Part shown: positions 7,207 to 15,895 of the stretch, piece by piece
How positions within the stretch are numbered: the first letter of the stretch is position 1
Layout: each line of letters starts with the position of its first letter
Notes under the pieces: model-generated
The model's database searches: none
What the model was told of the DNA's origin: nothing
The model's input: only the letters and a program-made list of their open reading frames with translations
NCBI RefSeq assembly: GCF_034718895.1
Contig: NZ_JAYERP010000001.1
Coordinates: 806,001 to 870,000, forward strand
From: Paenibacillus phoenicis
GTDB taxonomy: Bacteria > Bacillota > Bacilli > Paenibacillales > Paenibacillaceae
Direction: 5' to 3'
DNA: 64,000 nt
Translations under genes and position numbers: made by a program

Positions 7207-9276
7207 ATGGCGCTTAAGAAGCAAGGAAGCTTGGAAACACGGCGTTTTTATTGGAATGAGGAGGATCGAACATTTATCGTGGATGCCTGCCGCAGGCATT
7301 GGCCGGAGGAAGTGGAGCAGGTGCTGCACCGGGCCAGGTTGGCTGCGCGGAACACGTTTATTTTCACCCATCGCTGGGATATGGAACGCTGCGAAGAGGA
7401 AGTTACCTTCGAGAACGGGATCAATTGGTATTACCGGCATAACGAGGATTTGGAATGGCTGGTGATGCTGAACCGCGCGAGGTACATGGGCGAGCTGGGG
7501 CAAGCGTATTGGTTAACCGGCGATGAATCGTACGCTCTGGCGTATATTCGGCTGTTGAAGGATTGGATGACGCAGAACCCGCTAACGGAAGCGGAAGTGC
7601 GGGAGAGCGCCGGTCGAAGCTATAACGTCAAGGACACTTGGCGGAAGCTGGACAGCGGCATCCGGATCACGCATTGGCTCAAGGGCTATTATTGTGTGCG
7701 CGGTTCGAAGCATTGGGGGGAGGAAGAGGAAGCGTTATTCCTCGAAGCGGTCCGACGTCACGGGATGTATCTGAACATCGCTTATACGCCGCATGACCGG
7801 CAAAGCAACTGGGGCTTTCTCGAAACGAATGGCCTATTTCAACTGGCGCTCTTGTTCCCTGAACTGGAGGAAGCAGCAAACTGGCTGCAAACAGCGATTG
7901 AACGACTGGCTGAAATGTGTCCGCTCCAAGTCTATGACGACGGCCTGCAAAATGAACAAAGCAGCATGTACCACCATGAGGTGCTGCATTGCTTATTTGA
8001 ATCGGCGTGGCTTGCGGAGCTTAACGGCATTACGTTACCTTCTGTCCTGCGCGATACCTTAAACCGTATGTACACCGCCTCGCTGACGATCGTTCAGCCG
8101 GATGGACGCCAGCCGAATTTTAGCGACAGCGACAGTACGGATATCCGCGATGTACTGGCGCGAGGGGCGGTGCTGTACCGACGGGGGGATTTGAAGTCGC
8201 AAGCTTACGCTGTGCTGGATTACGAAGGGATCTGGTATTTCACGCAAAAAGGGTTCGAGCTTTACGAGCAACTTGAAGCTAAAGCGCCGGATTTCGTCTC
8301 CAAGGAGCTGGCGCAAAGCGGGTATGCCTTCATGCGCAGCGATTGGCATCGGGCGGCCCGTTACCTTTGGTTTGATAACGGGCATATGGATGTGATTCGG
8401 GCCCACGGTCATGACGATGCCCTGCACATCAGCCTATTTGCTTACGGCCGCGAGTTTCTGGTTGATCCGGGGCGTTGCACCTATATGGAGAACCGGGATC
8501 GTCAGTATTTTAAGGAATCGCTCCAGCATAATACGGTCTCTGTCGACGGGCAGACGATTTCGGACTATGTGGATTCCTGGAAGTGGAACAACGTCGCCCG
8601 TTCGCTGGGCCGCGTATGGCGGACCGCTCCGGAATACGATTATGCCCAAGGGGGCCATGACGGCTATTGGCGCTTGTCCCGTCCGGTTCAAGTGCTGCGG
8701 CAAATCCTGTTCGTCAAGCCGGATTATTGGGTTGTCGTCGACACCTGCCGTTCCCATGGAGACGCGGAGCATGCGTATGCGCTACCCTTTCATTTGGCCG
8801 AAGGGCTTGAAGTGCGGTTTCAAGCCGATGGCCATCTCGTCATCGGAGACGCTGGCGATGGCGAGGGACCCGTGCTGCGAATTTTACCGGTTCACCCGGT
8901 GAAGATCGACGTGGAACCCAGCTGGATTTCCCGTAACTATAACGAAAGAACTCCGTCCTGCAGAGTGATCCTTCGCCAATCTGGCCAAGGGTTGACGCAG
9001 TTTGTTACGGTGTTATACCCTGCCCAGCGGCAGAGCGAGGTACCGCCGGTCATCCGTCTGCTGGACGTACGGGACAGCTACGGTAATACCGTTCCAAAGG
9101 AGTTGGCAACGGCCCTGTCGATTACGCATGGCGGCGGGGAGGATGCGGTGTTATTTTCGCACCAGGGTCCTCGAAGTTATCAATTTGCCGGCGTTCACCT
9201 CAGCGGCGATGTGCTGCTGGTACGCCGATCTAACGCGGCAGCATCCCCCATTGAATCGTATATCGTTAACGTCTAG
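7207..9276 (+). CDS. Heparinase II/III-family polysaccharide lyase (cytoplasmic)
   Basis: A 689-residue two-domain lyase. An alpha-helical toroid occupies roughly residues 20-350, with the family's NE...YHH cluster (Asn249, Tyr255, His256, His257). A beta-sandwich heparinase II/III domain follows with RAHGHDDALHISLFAYG (His400, His402) and FLVDPG. These enzymes eliminate across the C4-C5 bond of uronic-acid-containing chains (heparinoids, alginate, oligoalginate and others). No signal peptide is seen, so it likely acts on imported oligosaccharides delivered by the adjacent ABC transporter. The start at 7207 has GGGAGG about 12 bases upstream. The substrate cannot be fixed by eye. Confidence 0.85.
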   Translation: MALKKQGSLETRRFYWNEEDRTFIVDACRRHWPEEVEQVLHRARLAARNTFIFTHRWDMERCEEEVTFENGINWYYRHNEDLEWLVMLNRARYMGELGQAYWLTGDESYALAYIRLLKDWMTQNPLTEAEVRESAGRSYNVKDTWRKLDSGIRITHWLKGYYCVRGSKHWGEEEEALFLEAVRRHGMYLNIAYTPHDRQSNWGFLETNGLFQLALLFPELEEAANWLQTAIERLAEMCPLQVYDDGLQNEQSSMYHHEVLHCLFESAWLAELNGITLPSVLRDTLNRMYTASLTIVQPDGRQPNFSDSDSTDIRDVLARGAVLYRRGDLKSQAYAVLDYEGIWYFTQKGFELYEQLEAKAPDFVSKELAQSGYAFMRSDWHRAARYLWFDNGHMDVIRAHGHDDALHISLFAYGREFLVDPGRCTYMENRDRQYFKESLQHNTVSVDGQTISDYVDSWKWNNVARSLGRVWRTAPEYDYAQGGHDGYWRLSRPVQVLRQILFVKPDYWVVVDTCRSHGDAEHAYALPFHLAEGLEVRFQADGHLVIGDAGDGEGPVLRILPVHPVKIDVEPSWISRNYNERTPSCRVILRQSGQGLTQFVTVLYPAQRQSEVPPVIRLLDVRDSYGNTVPKELATALSITHGGGEDAVLFSHQGPRSYQFAGVHLSGDVLLVRRSNAAASPIESYIVNV

Positions 9277-9289
9277 CGTGCATGCGATT

Positions 9290-9311
9290 TTGGGGCGATT
9301 TAAGGACGTTG
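9290..9311. promoter_or_regulatory. Shared upstream motif, copy 2
   Basis: TGGGGCGATTTAAGGACGTT (from 9291) repeats the element at 4931 with two mismatches, and CTAATTC follows at 9316-9322. It lies between the lyase stop and the transporter genes, where an internal promoter would be expected. The gap 9277-9414 contains no other recognisable feature. Confidence 0.4.
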
Positions 9312-9414
9312 AACTCTAATTCGGCGTCCATTACTTTGAAGATAACCACAACACCACTCTCATCGACCTTCTTGAAAAAGCTTACACGGGGTGGAATAAG
9401 CAAGGGGGATGGAA

Positions 9415-10797
9415 ATGGGACGTCTGGGTAGAAAGCGGAAAGGCATAGGGGCTATCGTCATATTGACGTTCATGTTGGTCGTATCGGCTTGTTCCGGAGG
9501 AGGGAACGGGGCTCCGTCCAGCAATGGCGGCGGTGAGGGACAACCGCAAAATCAACCGCAGGAGGCGGCCGACAAACCGGTGGAGCTGAGACTCGGCTAT
9601 TATTCCTCGGCGCAAACCGATGCCAAGATGCAGGAGCTGATCGCCAAGTTTCAGGAGAAGCATCCGAATATTAAGATCAAGACGGAGTCTTCACCGTATA
9701 ATCAGTTCTTCCAGAAGCTCGATACGCAAATCGCTGCCGAAAGCGCGCCCGACCTTTGGTTGTCCGACGGCGTGCTTGTCCCGAAATACGCAGAGCGTGG
9801 CGTGTTAAAGGACTTAACCGAATGGATTGAACGGGATTTGCAGAAGGACGACTATTACGGACTTGACTTCAACAAGGACGCGAACGGGAAATATTGGGGC
9901 GTCCCGCAGGGCATTCAAATCGCGGTTCTCTACTATAACAAGGACATGTTCGATGAAGCAAAAGTGGAGTACCCAACCGAAGACTGGACCTGGGACGATC
10001 TCAAAGCAGCGGCTGAGAAGCTGACCAAGGATTCGAGCGGCGTGTATGCGACCGATCCCGCTTTTGACAAAAACAAAGTGACGCAATACGGCCTAACGTT
10101 CTTCAGCATAACAGAAGGCTGGATGACGGTGCTGAAATCGTACGGCGGCGGCGTGTTGGACGAAACGTTGACGAAGTCGATCATCAATACCCCGGAGAAC
10201 AAGCAAGCGATGGAATGGATCGTAGACGGCATGCAGCGTGAGCTGTTAACAACCCCTTCCGATTTAAAAAGCTTCCAGAGCAACATGGCCCCCTTCCCAA
10301 GCAAAGCGGCAGCGATGCGCATCGGGATTTACGCCCGCACGATCGACGCCAACGCGGCAGGGCTTAATTACGACGTGACCTTGCTGCCTAAGGGTCCGGA
10401 AGGCAAGCGGTTCTCCCCGGTAATCGCCAACTCCTGGGTCATCAATAAGAAGGCGGAAGGCGCCAAGGGCGAGGCAGCCTGGGAATGGGTGAAATATTGG
10501 GCGACCGAAGACGACGTACAAAAAGAATGGGCCAGCTTAGGCGAAGCGGTGCCGGTGAAAAAATCGGTGGCCAACTCTGAGCAATTCTTAAGCGGTAAGC
10601 CCGACAACAAGCAGGCGTTCCTGGACAGCTTCGAATTCGCCGGAACGCTGGACGTCAACGCGGTCTGGAGCGAATGGGTCGGCAAGTTTGGAGACAGCAT
10701 CAACCGGGCTTTCGAAGGCGAGATCAGCGTCGACGAGGCGTTAACTCAGTCGGATAAGGATGTGCAGCAGGTGCTGGACGAATTTTATAAGAAATAA
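9415..10797 (+). CDS. CUT1-type extracellular sugar-binding lipoprotein
   Basis: A 460-residue family-1 solute-binding protein. The signal ends in a lipobox with Cys26 (LVVSACSG), followed by a Gly/Ser/Gln-rich linker, so the mature protein is lipid-anchored outside the membrane. The body shows typical features: LRLGYYSSAQTDAKMQELI, DLWLSDGVLVPKYAERGVL, and YYNKDMFDEA. It captures the oligosaccharide for the two permeases that follow. ATG 9415 is preferred to ATG 9409 because AAGGGGG directly abuts 9409 but is 6 bases from 9415. No ATPase gene is present; a shared MsmX-like ATPase encoded elsewhere is likely. Confidence 0.92.
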   Translation: MGRLGRKRKGIGAIVILTFMLVVSACSGGGNGAPSSNGGGEGQPQNQPQEAADKPVELRLGYYSSAQTDAKMQELIAKFQEKHPNIKIKTESSPYNQFFQKLDTQIAAESAPDLWLSDGVLVPKYAERGVLKDLTEWIERDLQKDDYYGLDFNKDANGKYWGVPQGIQIAVLYYNKDMFDEAKVEYPTEDWTWDDLKAAAEKLTKDSSGVYATDPAFDKNKVTQYGLTFFSITEGWMTVLKSYGGGVLDETLTKSIINTPENKQAMEWIVDGMQRELLTTPSDLKSFQSNMAPFPSKAAAMRIGIYARTIDANAAGLNYDVTLLPKGPEGKRFSPVIANSWVINKKAEGAKGEAAWEWVKYWATEDDVQKEWASLGEAVPVKKSVANSEQFLSGKPDNKQAFLDSFEFAGTLDVNAVWSEWVGKFGDSINRAFEGEISVDEALTQSDKDVQQVLDEFYKK

Positions 10798-10829
10798 GGC
10801 CGGGTTGTACATTTCGATAAGAAAGCGTG

Positions 10830-11807
10830 ATGAACATGGTTGAAAAATCGGTGGAACTTCGGACGGGAGACGTGACTCAGGTCGAGTCTCCTCCGATTCG
10901 CCGAAGACGAAGTCGCTTGCATAACGACGGCAAATGGGGGCTCCTGATGGTGACCCCCTATATCATTCATTTTCTCGTGTTTGTACTAGGTTCGCTGCTG
11001 GCCTCCTTGTATTTCAGCTTCTCCGAGTATGACATCCTGAATCCGCCGAAATGGACCGGATTGGACAACTACACCAAACTGCTGAACGAGCCGGTTTTCT
11101 GGAAAGCGCTGTGGAACACCGTCTATTTCACGATCTTGTTCGTGCCGCTGCAAACCTTTTTCGCCCTCGTCCTGGCGGTGGCGTTAAACCAGAAGCTGCG
11201 GGCATTAAAGCTGTTCCGGCTGGCGCATTTTTTGCCGGTCATCTCCTCCTGGACGGTCATTATGTACGTATCGGATGCGGTGTTCAACCCGCGGTTTGGG
11301 TTTGCCAATTCACTGCTGCAATCGATCGGCCTAAGTCCGCAAAAATGGCTCCAGGACGAACATCTCGTCATTCCGCTGCTCGTGCTCATCGCGGTGTGGA
11401 AGGGCATCGGGTACATTATGGTGATCTATTTGGCCGGACTGCAAAACGTCTCCTCCGAGGTATACGAGGCGGCTGAAATCGACGGTGCGGGGACGATCCA
11501 GAAGTTTCGCCGGATTACGGTACCGCTCATTTCGAGCACCACCTTCCTTGTGCTGATCATGAGTACGATCTCAACGTTCCAGGCGTTTGAGCAAATCTAC
11601 GTCATGACCGGCGGGGCGATGGACGCTTCGTCCGCAGGCGGGCCTAACAAAGCGAGCCTGGTGCTGATGATTTACTTGTATCAGGAGGGCTTCTCGTTCC
11701 TGCGCATGGGGTATGCTTCCGCCATCGCCTGGGTGCTGTTCGTGATCCTGTTCTTGCTGACGGTCGTCCAAATGACGCTGCAGAAAAAGTGGGTGCATTA
11801 CGAATGA
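10830..11807 (+). CDS. Sugar ABC transporter permease (MalF/UgpA-like)
   Basis: A 325-residue inner-membrane permease with six predicted membrane segments. The cytoplasmic ATPase-coupling EAA loop reads EVYEAAEIDGAGTIQKFRRI. An N-terminal basic region (IRRRRSRLHND) precedes the first helix. It forms the channel with the next permease. The frame may start at GTG 10827, ATG 10830 or ATG 10836; only a weak AAGAAAG is seen upstream. The stop overlaps the next start (ATGA). Confidence 0.92.
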   Translation: MNMVEKSVELRTGDVTQVESPPIRRRRSRLHNDGKWGLLMVTPYIIHFLVFVLGSLLASLYFSFSEYDILNPPKWTGLDNYTKLLNEPVFWKALWNTVYFTILFVPLQTFFALVLAVALNQKLRALKLFRLAHFLPVISSWTVIMYVSDAVFNPRFGFANSLLQSIGLSPQKWLQDEHLVIPLLVLIAVWKGIGYIMVIYLAGLQNVSSEVYEAAEIDGAGTIQKFRRITVPLISSTTFLVLIMSTISTFQAFEQIYVMTGGAMDASSAGGPNKASLVLMIYLYQEGFSFLRMGYASAIAWVLFVILFLLTVVQMTLQKKWVHYE

Positions 11808-12619
11808 AGAAGAAAAAAATCGCCGGTTACATCGTCATCATTTGCAGCTCGCTGATTATGTTTTTGCCTTTTCTCACAACGGTGTTTAACTCCTTGAAAA
11901 GCTATGCCCAATACACCAAATTTCCGCCGGAATGGCTGCCTTCGCCGGTGCAGTGGAGCAATTATGCCGAAGTGTGGAAGCTCGGTTCGTTTGGCCAGTA
12001 TACGATGAACAGTGTCATCATCACGGTGCTGTCGGTGATTGGCGCATTGATTTCCTGCTCCATGGTGGCGTTTGCGTTTGCCCGGCTCAAGTTTCCGTTC
12101 AAAAACACCCTGTTCCTCGTCGTTCTCGGTACGATGATGATTCCGCCGGTCGTACTGATCATTCCGCAATTCGTGATCTTCAAGTCGCTGCACTTGCTCG
12201 ACACGTTGACGCCGCTCTGGCTCATCGAATGGTTGGCTCAGCCGTTTGGTATTTTTCTGATGCGGCAAGCCTTTCTGGGCATCCCCCGGGATTATGAGGA
12301 GTCGGCCCGGCTGGACGGCTGCAATCCGATGCAGATTTATTGGCGGATCTTTATACCGATGTGTAAGCCTACCTTCGCGACGCTGGCGGTATTTACATTT
12401 ATGACAAAATGGAACGAGATTTTGTCCCCCGCCATCTTCTTAACCTCGAAGGAAAACTTTACGCTGCCGATTGGCATCTTGTCTATGGCCGGCCAATGGT
12501 CGGGTAATGAACAATATATGGTCGCCGCCGCGTTGATGAGTCTGATTCCGATCCTGCTCGTGTTCTTGTTTGCGGAGAAGTATTTTGTGCAAGGGAGCAA
12601 TTCCGCGGGTATTAAATAA
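11804..12619 (+). CDS. Sugar ABC transporter permease (MalG/UgpE-like)
   Basis: A 271-residue membrane protein, partner of the preceding permease. The EAA motif reads DYEESARLDGCNPMQIYWRI, and the N-terminus KKKKIAGYIVIICSS starts the first helix. Translation probably depends on coupling through the ATGA overlap, because no good binding site precedes ATG 11804. An upstream GTG at 11789 is possible but less likely. Confidence 0.92.
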   Translation: MKKKKIAGYIVIICSSLIMFLPFLTTVFNSLKSYAQYTKFPPEWLPSPVQWSNYAEVWKLGSFGQYTMNSVIITVLSVIGALISCSMVAFAFARLKFPFKNTLFLVVLGTMMIPPVVLIIPQFVIFKSLHLLDTLTPLWLIEWLAQPFGIFLMRQAFLGIPRDYEESARLDGCNPMQIYWRIFIPMCKPTFATLAVFTFMTKWNEILSPAIFLTSKENFTLPIGILSMAGQWSGNEQYMVAAALMSLIPILLVFLFAEKYFVQGSNSAGIK

Positions 12620-12668
12620 GGCAGCGGATTTCTGCCAAGGCAGCAATTCACGGAAAAGGAGGGAGCTT

Positions 12669-13661
12669 ATGCGTTACCGGGTTGCATTGATCGGGGCTGG
12701 CGGCATTTCGCGCCATCATTTGGACGCGATCCGGCAGTTGGGGCCGGAGCGGCTGACCGCGGTGGCGGTGGCGGAGCCGGATGAGGCGAAGGGGCGGGTG
12801 GTGGCTACGGAATATGGCTTGAGATGGTACGACGACTATCGGGAGATGATCATTCAGGAACAGCCGGACATCGCCATTATTGCGTTGCCGCACCATCTGC
12901 ACGAGGAATGTGCCGTCTTCTGCGCGGCAAACGGCAGCCATCTGCTGCTGGAGAAGCCGATGGCTTTAAGCTCGGCGTCCTGCGACGTCATTCTGAACGC
13001 GGTGAGGGAAGCGGGCGTCACATTGATGGTCGGGCACACGCAGCATTATTTGCCGGAGAACCGGCAAGCGAAAGCCTTAATCGGAAGCGGCCGGCTGGGC
13101 AAGCTGGTGGCGATTCACGACACCCGGCATAAAGCCTACTTCGAAGAGGACCGGCCGCGTTGGTTCCTGGAGAAGGAGAAGGCGGGCGGCGGCATCCTGA
13201 TGAATTTGGGCGCCCACTCGATCGACAAAATCCAATGGCTCACCGGCAGCCGGGTGACCAAGGTTAAGGCGGTCCTAAGCTACGAAGCGCCGATCGGTAA
13301 TGTGGAGGGCAGCGGTGTGGTCCTGGCGGAAACGGAAGGCGGCATCGGTGCAGTGATTGTTCAATCCGGCTATCCCGGTGTGGCGAAAGATGAGACGGAG
13401 CTGATTTTTACCGGCGGAATGGCCAGGTTGGTTTCGCACCAGGGACTATGGATCAGCCGTGATGGGCAATACGAGCCGGCAGAGGAATTCCAGGCTCAAG
13501 AGGCCGAAGAACCTTTTGCCGCACAGCTTGATGATCTGCTGGATGCGATCGAGCATCACACCGAGCCGGAGTGCTCCGGCGAATACGCCAAGTCCGTGAT
13601 TTCTGTTCTGGAGGCGGTGTACCGTTCGCAGGAGGAGGGGGCGGAGCAGGTTGTTAAATAA
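12669..13661 (+). CDS. Gfo/Idh/MocA-family dehydrogenase
   Basis: A 330-residue NAD(P)-dependent sugar dehydrogenase. The N-terminal Rossmann domain has ALIGAGGISRHH, and the family signature HLLLEKPMAL holds the catalytic-dyad Lys. GGGILMNLGAHSID lies in the C-terminal alpha/beta domain. Such enzymes oxidise inositols, sugars or uronates, and here it probably acts on the product of the lyase. AAGGAGGG lies 5 bases before ATG 12669, which rules out the longer in-frame start at 12570. The end overlaps the next gene if that starts at TTG 13651. Confidence 0.9.
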   Translation: MRYRVALIGAGGISRHHLDAIRQLGPERLTAVAVAEPDEAKGRVVATEYGLRWYDDYREMIIQEQPDIAIIALPHHLHEECAVFCAANGSHLLLEKPMALSSASCDVILNAVREAGVTLMVGHTQHYLPENRQAKALIGSGRLGKLVAIHDTRHKAYFEEDRPRWFLEKEKAGGGILMNLGAHSIDKIQWLTGSRVTKVKAVLSYEAPIGNVEGSGVVLAETEGGIGAVIVQSGYPGVAKDETELIFTGGMARLVSHQGLWISRDGQYEPAEEFQAQEAEEPFAAQLDDLLDAIEHHTEPECSGEYAKSVISVLEAVYRSQEEGAEQVVK

Positions 13662-14487
13662 CCCAAGAACCCCCGCGATGAAATTCAGTATCTGCTCCAC
13701 CGGACTCAAAGGGATGATCCTCGAAAAGGTGCTGGAAGCAGCTGCCCAGTTGCAGCTTCACGGCGTTGAGCTGTGGGACGGCCATCTTGAGGCGTATCTG
13801 GACAGCGGCGGCTCGCCCGCTGAGCTGCGGCGGCAATTCACAGAGCACCAGCTTGTTGTGCCAGCGATCAGCACGTATGCTACTTTTTCCAAAAGCAAAG
13901 AAGATTGGGAGCAGGATCTCCAGCACATCCAAAGGGCAGCCCGCTGGGCGGCAGAGCTGGACTGCCCAAGGGTTCGCACGTTCGCCGGACATCTGCCTTC
14001 CCGTGAGGCGAACTCTGCGTTATGGGAGCAAGTTCAATCCGGGTTGTGTGCGGCGTCGGAGGTTTGCGCGCAGTTTGGCATTCGCCTGGCCGTCGAAATG
14101 CACAACAATACGCTAGCTGATACGGAGGAGAGCCTCGCAGCACTGCTGGAGCTCGGGGGACCCTCGGTGGAGCTGATTTTCGACGGGTTTAATTTTTTCG
14201 TGGATCAGCTGGACCCGTTACCGGCGTTGCTGAAGTTCTATCCCCGAATCACGCACGTTCATGTCAAAAACTACAAATGGAACCACCACGACTGGGCTCA
14301 AAGCGTTCCCGTTCCCGTGCTGCAGGGAGACAGCGACCAGCGTACAATTCTGCAAAAGTTGGTGGAGCTGGAGTATGGCGGATTCGTCTCGTTTGAATAT
14401 TTTGGCGATCAGGTCTTGGAGTTAACGCGGTTGTCCTATCTCGAAGTGGCAAATCAATTCTCCGGCGGAGGTGCAAAACGTCCGTGA
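13651..14487 (+). CDS. Sugar phosphate isomerase/epimerase (xylose-isomerase-like TIM barrel)
   Basis: A TIM-barrel protein of the AP-endonuclease-2/IolE/IolI family: KFSICSTGLKG at the N-terminus, GVELWDGHLE, the metal-ligand strand LAVEMHNNTLADT, VELIFDGFNFFVDQ, ITHVHVKNYKW and FVSFEYFG. These use a divalent metal to isomerise, epimerise or dehydrate sugars. Two starts compete. TTG 13651 has GGAGGAGGGG upstream and overlaps the preceding stop; ATG 13678 has no binding site but matches where family members usually begin. The stop overlaps GTG 14484 of the regulator. Confidence 0.85.
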   Translation: MLNNPRTPAMKFSICSTGLKGMILEKVLEAAAQLQLHGVELWDGHLEAYLDSGGSPAELRRQFTEHQLVVPAISTYATFSKSKEDWEQDLQHIQRAARWAAELDCPRVRTFAGHLPSREANSALWEQVQSGLCAASEVCAQFGIRLAVEMHNNTLADTEESLAALLELGGPSVELIFDGFNFFVDQLDPLPALLKFYPRITHVHVKNYKWNHHDWAQSVPVPVLQGDSDQRTILQKLVELEYGGFVSFEYFGDQVLELTRLSYLEVANQFSGGGAKRP

Positions 14488-15806
14488 ATCTGAATGTCGC
14501 GGTAATCGGTCCAAGCGACCTGGTGGATAAGGTCGTAGAAGTGGGTAGCTTGTTTCAGGAGCTCACGATGATCCCGACTCCCTATTCGCATGAGCAGGAA
14601 ACGTTAGGGGTTGTCGCCCGCGTTCGGGAGCAGGCGGACATCTTGTTATTTACGGGACCGATCCCCTATCATCTGGCGCTGGATCGTGAGCCTGGCGTTC
14701 CGATGCTGCATGTGCAATATTCCGGGACGGCGTTGTATAAGGTATTGTTTGATTTTTATCGGAGTCGCCTGTTCGATTTGGAGGAGGAAATACGCATCAG
14801 TGCGGACGTGCTCTTACTGCATGAACTGGAAGAGCAGCTCGGCGAGCTGGGGCTGATGCATCGGAAAATTTATGTCAAACCCTACAGTACCGGAATCCAT
14901 CATGAAGATTTGGTCGCCTTTCACTATAATTTGTGGAGCCGCGGACTCGTTCATGCCACCGTCACTTGCCTCACTTCGGTATACCAGCAGCTAGTTGAGC
15001 TTGGCGTTCCGGCCTTTCGCGTCGTCCCTACGCAATCCGCGATTCGAGACGCCTTGAACCGGGCGTTACTTGAGGGGAAGAGCCTGCGGTTATCCAGCAA
15101 CCAAATGGCCATTGGCATTTTGAGTATCGACCACTTTGAGCGGGTGGTGAAGGAGGCGGCTTCCGATTACGAAATTCAACGCAAAAAAATCATCCTCCAG
15201 CAAATCCTGATCGACTTTGGCGAAGAGACCCAATCCTTGATTAATTGGACGGACTCCAATGAGGTCTCCTTCATTACAACACGCGGAATCATTGAACAAG
15301 TGACCCGCAAATTTGAACAGGCCCCGCTGCTGCTGGAAGTGATGGAACGGCTGCAGTGGAAGGCGAGCATCGGGATCGGGTTAGGTCGAACGGCAAATGA
15401 GGCGGAAGGGAAGGCCCGCGAGGCGCTCCTGAAAGCCAAAACGAGCGGAGGCGGTAACTGCTTTCTGATGATGCAGGACGGGCAGGTCTACGGGCCAATG
15501 GGGTCGGAGCTGACGCTAAAATATTCGGCGCGCAGCGAAGATCCCGAACTGATCTCGATGGCCAAGAAGGCCGGGTTAAGTGTCGGGACGCTCAACCGCT
15601 TGATTTCCCTGTGTCGAAGGTTGGACAGCTCCACCTTAACCGCCGCCCAGCTGGCCGAAGGGTTTGGGATTACGCTGCGCAGTGCCCGGCGGATTATGGC
15701 CGCGCTGGAGAAATACGAACTGGCCACGATCGTTGGGGAGGAGCAGCCGGTGGGCCGCGGTCGCCCAAGGCAGATATATGCGCTGCATATCGACGGATTT
15801 TTTTGA
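14484..15806 (+). CDS. One-component regulator: sensor, GGDEF-like domain and winged HTH
   Basis: A 440-residue protein with three apparent parts. Residues 1-200 resemble a PrpR-N-like ligand domain (VAVIGPSDLVDKVVEVG, QADILLFTGPIPYHLAL). Residues 205-335 have the nucleotidyl-cyclase/GGDEF fold pattern, ending in ASIGIGLGRTANEAEGKARE and ALLKAK, but a GGDEF active-site signature is not visible, so it is probably not a cyclase. Residues 365-440 are a winged helix (LTAAQLAEGFGITLRSARRI). It lies inside the operon, so it probably senses an intermediate and controls the locus. The GTG start overlaps the epimerase stop. Confidence 0.65.
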   Translation: MNLNVAVIGPSDLVDKVVEVGSLFQELTMIPTPYSHEQETLGVVARVREQADILLFTGPIPYHLALDREPGVPMLHVQYSGTALYKVLFDFYRSRLFDLEEEIRISADVLLLHELEEQLGELGLMHRKIYVKPYSTGIHHEDLVAFHYNLWSRGLVHATVTCLTSVYQQLVELGVPAFRVVPTQSAIRDALNRALLEGKSLRLSSNQMAIGILSIDHFERVVKEAASDYEIQRKKIILQQILIDFGEETQSLINWTDSNEVSFITTRGIIEQVTRKFEQAPLLLEVMERLQWKASIGIGLGRTANEAEGKAREALLKAKTSGGGNCFLMMQDGQVYGPMGSELTLKYSARSEDPELISMAKKAGLSVGTLNRLISLCRRLDSSTLTAAQLAEGFGITLRSARRIMAALEKYELATIVGEEQPVGRGRPRQIYALHIDGFF

Positions 15807-15895
15807 CGGGGCAAAAATAGGTGTTTCGACGGATAAAACGGGCGCTCGGTCGGCATACAATTGGGGATATACACGATGCAAAGGGGATGAAGCCG

